This document shows positions 62,122 through 64,000 of a DNA stretch of 64,000 bases, piece by piece (within the stretch, counting starts at the first letter, position 1; each line of letters starts with the position of its first letter). This stretch comes from Actomonas aquatica (GTDB lineage: Bacteria; Verrucomicrobiota; Verrucomicrobiia; Opitutales; Opitutaceae): positions 2,108,001 through 2,172,000 of the forward strand of contig NZ_CP139781.1 in the NCBI RefSeq assembly GCF_019679435.2, written 5' to 3'. The notes beneath the pieces are model-generated. The model did no database searches. It was not told where the DNA came from and saw only the letters and a list, made by a program, of their open reading frames with translations. A program made the position numbers and the translations under genes.

Positions 62122-63042
62122 TCAGCGCACGATCTTGCGCACAAACTGTTGGGTGTCCCAGCGGCTGCCATCCGCGCGATCGATGATGCGGCCCTCTTCG
62201 TTCACCAAGAGCGTCGCGAGCGTGTGTTGAATGAGCGGCCCCTCGACTTCGGCCAACACGCCGAGCTGGCGCAGCAGGTCTTTGATGGCCGACTCCGGAC
62301 CGGTGAGAAAGCTGTAGTTGCTGGTGTCGATGCCGCGCGCCGCCGCGTAGTCGCGCAGCACGCCAGGCGTATCGTATTCCGGATCGAAGGTGACCGAGAT
62401 GAGCTCGAGTTGATCACTCTTGCCGGCCGCCGCGACGCCTTCCTGCACCGTCATCATGTTGGTCACCGCCGCCGGACACATCGTCGCGATCGGGCAACGC
62501 GTGTAGATGAAGTTGATCACCACCTTCTTGCCCCGGAAGCGGTTCATATCGACGACCTGACCACTCTGATCATACAGCGAAAAGTCGGGCAGGTTCTCGC
62601 CCACCGCGCGGTAAACCTTGCTGCCGCGAATGACCGTGTCCTCGTGCAACTCGGCGGCGGCGGCGGCGATCTGTGACTCGGACAAACCGTCCTGCACCCA
62701 GATGTGCGCGAGACGGAAGACGCCGTTGGCTTCTTCGATGAGGCGCGCGCGGATGCGTTGGCCGGCCTCAAGATTGGCGAGGTCACCCGCGCCGGCTTGG
62801 AACTCCATCACCATTTGCGGCATGTAGTCGGGGATGGGGTCGTGGTCGACGAGCAGGGTGCCGCGTTCGAGATCGACCTTCACGATTTGCCCGGTGAGCG
62901 GACGGCCGGGCACCGGCAGTCGTTCGGGTTGCGCTGCCTTTTCGGCGCGGTTGCATGCGGTGAGCAACAGCGCGGTGGTCACGAGGCTCACGCCCAACCA
63001 ACGGCGGACGCAGCACGAGAACCCGGCAATCTTCGAAGTCAT
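62122..63042 (-). CDS. CusF-SCO1 fusion lipoprotein (oxidase copper assembly)
   Basis: The protein is 306 aa from the ATG at 63042; the frame continues upstream but overlaps the ctaA gene. N-terminal lipobox TALLLTAC (Cys30). Residues about 48-115 match a CusF-like copper domain: GTLLVDHDPIPDYMPQMVME. A SCO/thioredoxin domain follows: NFIYTRCPIATMCPA with a CX5C pair (usual SCO: CX3C), VTFDPEYDTPGVL and the copper ligand His in IQHTLATLLV. It would load CuA of cytochrome oxidase or reduce its cysteines. It is first in the minus-strand copper operon, divergent from ctaA. Confidence 0.88.
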   Translation of the reverse strand: MTSKIAGFSCCVRRWLGVSLVTTALLLTACNRAEKAAQPERLPVPGRPLTGQIVKVDLERGTLLVDHDPIPDYMPQMVMEFQAGAGDLANLEAGQRIRARLIEEANGVFRLAHIWVQDGLSESQIAAAAAELHEDTVIRGSKVYRAVGENLPDFSLYDQSGQVVDMNRFRGKKVVINFIYTRCPIATMCPAAVTNMMTVQEGVAAAGKSDQLELISVTFDPEYDTPGVLRDYAAARGIDTSNYSFLTGPESAIKDLLRQLGVLAEVEGPLIQHTLATLLVNEEGRIIDRADGSRWDTQQFVRKIVR

Positions 63043-63138
63043 GTGCTCACGGATTCCCCGGCAGATAGATTTGTCAAAGGGAATGCGGCTCGTAGGGTGA
63101 CCCGCTCTCCCCTTCCGCCCCGCCGCTTTCTGCCCACC

Positions 63139-64000
63139 ATGCCGTTGCTCAGCACGTCCGCCCGTTCTTCCAGCTACCAACCCGGTTTGGCGTGGTTCGC
63201 CACGCTCGGCGGCATCTGGGTGTTTGTGCTGGTGATGCTCGGCGCGTTCACCACCAGCATCGGCGCCGGCATGATCTTTCTCGATTGGCCGCTCTCCAAT
63301 GGATCGCTCAATCCCGACGGCTGGCTGAGCGACATCATGATGTTTGCCGAGCACTCCCATCGCCTGAGCGCCGGCATGATGTCCTTTATCACCATCGGCA
63401 TCTGGTTGGCTGTTTGGAAAAAGGAAGCGCGCGCCTGGGTGCGGCACGTCGCGCTCTTCGCCGTGGCCCTGGTGTTCGTGCAGGCGCTGGTTGGCGGACT
63501 GCGGGTGCTGCTCGACCACATCTTCCTCGATTCGGTCAGCGTAGGTCGCCTCTTCGCCATGCTGCACGCCTGCCTCGCGCAGGTCTACGTGTGCACCCTG
63601 CTCACCATCGCGCTCGCGCTGTCGCGCCCCTGGATCGAAGCCTCGGCCCGCTCCGACGGACTGGCCGCCCTGTCTCGCCTCGGCCGGTGGTGTTGCGGGC
63701 TGTTGCTGCTCCAACTCGCCATCGCGGCGATCATGCGTCATAGCTACGCCGGCATGGCTATCCCCACCTTCCCGCTGAGCTCCGCCGACGGCGACCTGTT
63801 GCCGCCGCTGTGGAATTTCCGGGTCGGCATTCACTTCGCCCATCGCGTGATGGCGGTCGTGCTGAGCGTGGCGCTCATCACTTACGCCGTGAAGCTGGCC
63901 AAAGCACACCTCGGCGGCGCCGGCACCACCATTGCGACGCTGCTCGTCGCTCAAGTCGCCCTCGGCGCCTCGGTCATTTGGACCACCCGCAATCCCTACG
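63139..64000 (+). CDS. ctaA: heme A synthase CtaA/Cox15 (partial, runs off the window)
   Basis: 287 codons are visible without a stop. Start MPLLSTSARSSSYQPGLAWF, then a first transmembrane helix with GIWVFVLVMLGAFTTSIGAG. The family signature MIFLDWPLSNGSLNPDGW is followed by FAEHSHRLSAGMMSF with the heme-ligand histidines, and a second-half copy with AIPTFPLSSADGDL and FRVGIHFAHRVMAV. Cox15 oxidises heme O to heme A. The short intergenic region to the SCO gene should hold divergent promoters. The C-terminus lies beyond 64000. Confidence 0.9.
   Translation, partial: MPLLSTSARSSSYQPGLAWFATLGGIWVFVLVMLGAFTTSIGAGMIFLDWPLSNGSLNPDGWLSDIMMFAEHSHRLSAGMMSFITIGIWLAVWKKEARAWVRHVALFAVALVFVQALVGGLRVLLDHIFLDSVSVGRLFAMLHACLAQVYVCTLLTIALALSRPWIEASARSDGLAALSRLGRWCCGLLLLQLAIAAIMRHSYAGMAIPTFPLSSADGDLLPPLWNFRVGIHFAHRVMAVVLSVALITYAVKLAKAHLGGAGTTIATLLVAQVALGASVIWTTRNPY

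Noticed and set aside
63049..63077. TTGACA hexamer 30-35 nt before the SCO start as a promoter
   Set aside because: The -35 match is perfect, but no convincing -10 box is found at a 16-18 bp spacing, so it is not annotated.
63043..63954. Upstream extension of the SCO frame on the minus strand
   Set aside because: It lies opposite the real ctaA gene. The signal/lipobox start at 63042 fits the family.

Overview
This 64 kb window looks like a chromosomal segment of a GC-rich Verrucomicrobiota bacterium, most likely Opitutaceae-like. This is an inference from the very GC-rich codon usage, the lptB-hprK pair, the CX5C-type SCO protein, the large OB-fold-type periplasmic sensor proteins, and the host intergenic repeats. 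No rRNA is present to confirm it.

Positions 1 to about 26,087 are the right-hand part of a Mu-like transposable prophage, with all genes on the + strand. A cassette of small membrane and lipoprotein genes is followed by the Mu-type packaging and head module: gp27-like small terminase, gp28-like large terminase, gp29-like portal, gpI-like protease with a nested scaffold, decoration protein, major capsid, gp36-like connector, SPP1 gp7-like minor head protein and gpG-like morphogenesis protein. A Dam-type methylase interrupts this module. The tail is siphovirus or gene-transfer-agent-like: tail tube, LamG-like surface proteins, a tail chaperone with a canonical -1 frameshift signal, tape measure, DUF2163/BR0599-type hub, NlpC/P60 peptidase and a J-like tail tip. 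Transposase and early genes would lie to the left of the window. Three short repeats near 26.0-26.1 kb may mark the right prophage end.

From 26.1 to 44.1 kb are host genes: lptB, hprK, a minus-strand hybrid histidine kinase, and then a large chemotaxis and partner-switching cluster on the + strand. The cluster order is REC-PP2C-HATPase regulator, STAS protein, soluble MCP/CheZ-like protein, cheY, cheA, cheW, a Cache/3xPAS chemoreceptor, a rho-independent terminator, a second cheY, cheB and cheR. CheA carries four evenly spaced GWGLFEDE-type motifs in place of a P2 domain.

From 44.2 to 56.5 kb are hflX, a Kef-type antiporter divergent from an MscS channel, an OB-fold sensor histidine kinase, a small L7/L12-tail-like membrane protein, tRNA-Gln(UUG), a second OB-fold sensor that has no kinase domain, and a stand-alone receiver protein. 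The tRNA is preceded by 138-bp tandem repeats that each copy its 3' end.

From 56.5 to 64 kb are pyrH-frr (with terminator), proB, and a copper and terminal-oxidase assembly block: a minus-strand P1B-ATPase, a His-rich periplasmic protein and a CusF-SCO fusion, divergent from a partial ctaA. Convergent gene pairs here are separated by short inverted or tandem repeats instead of plain spacers.
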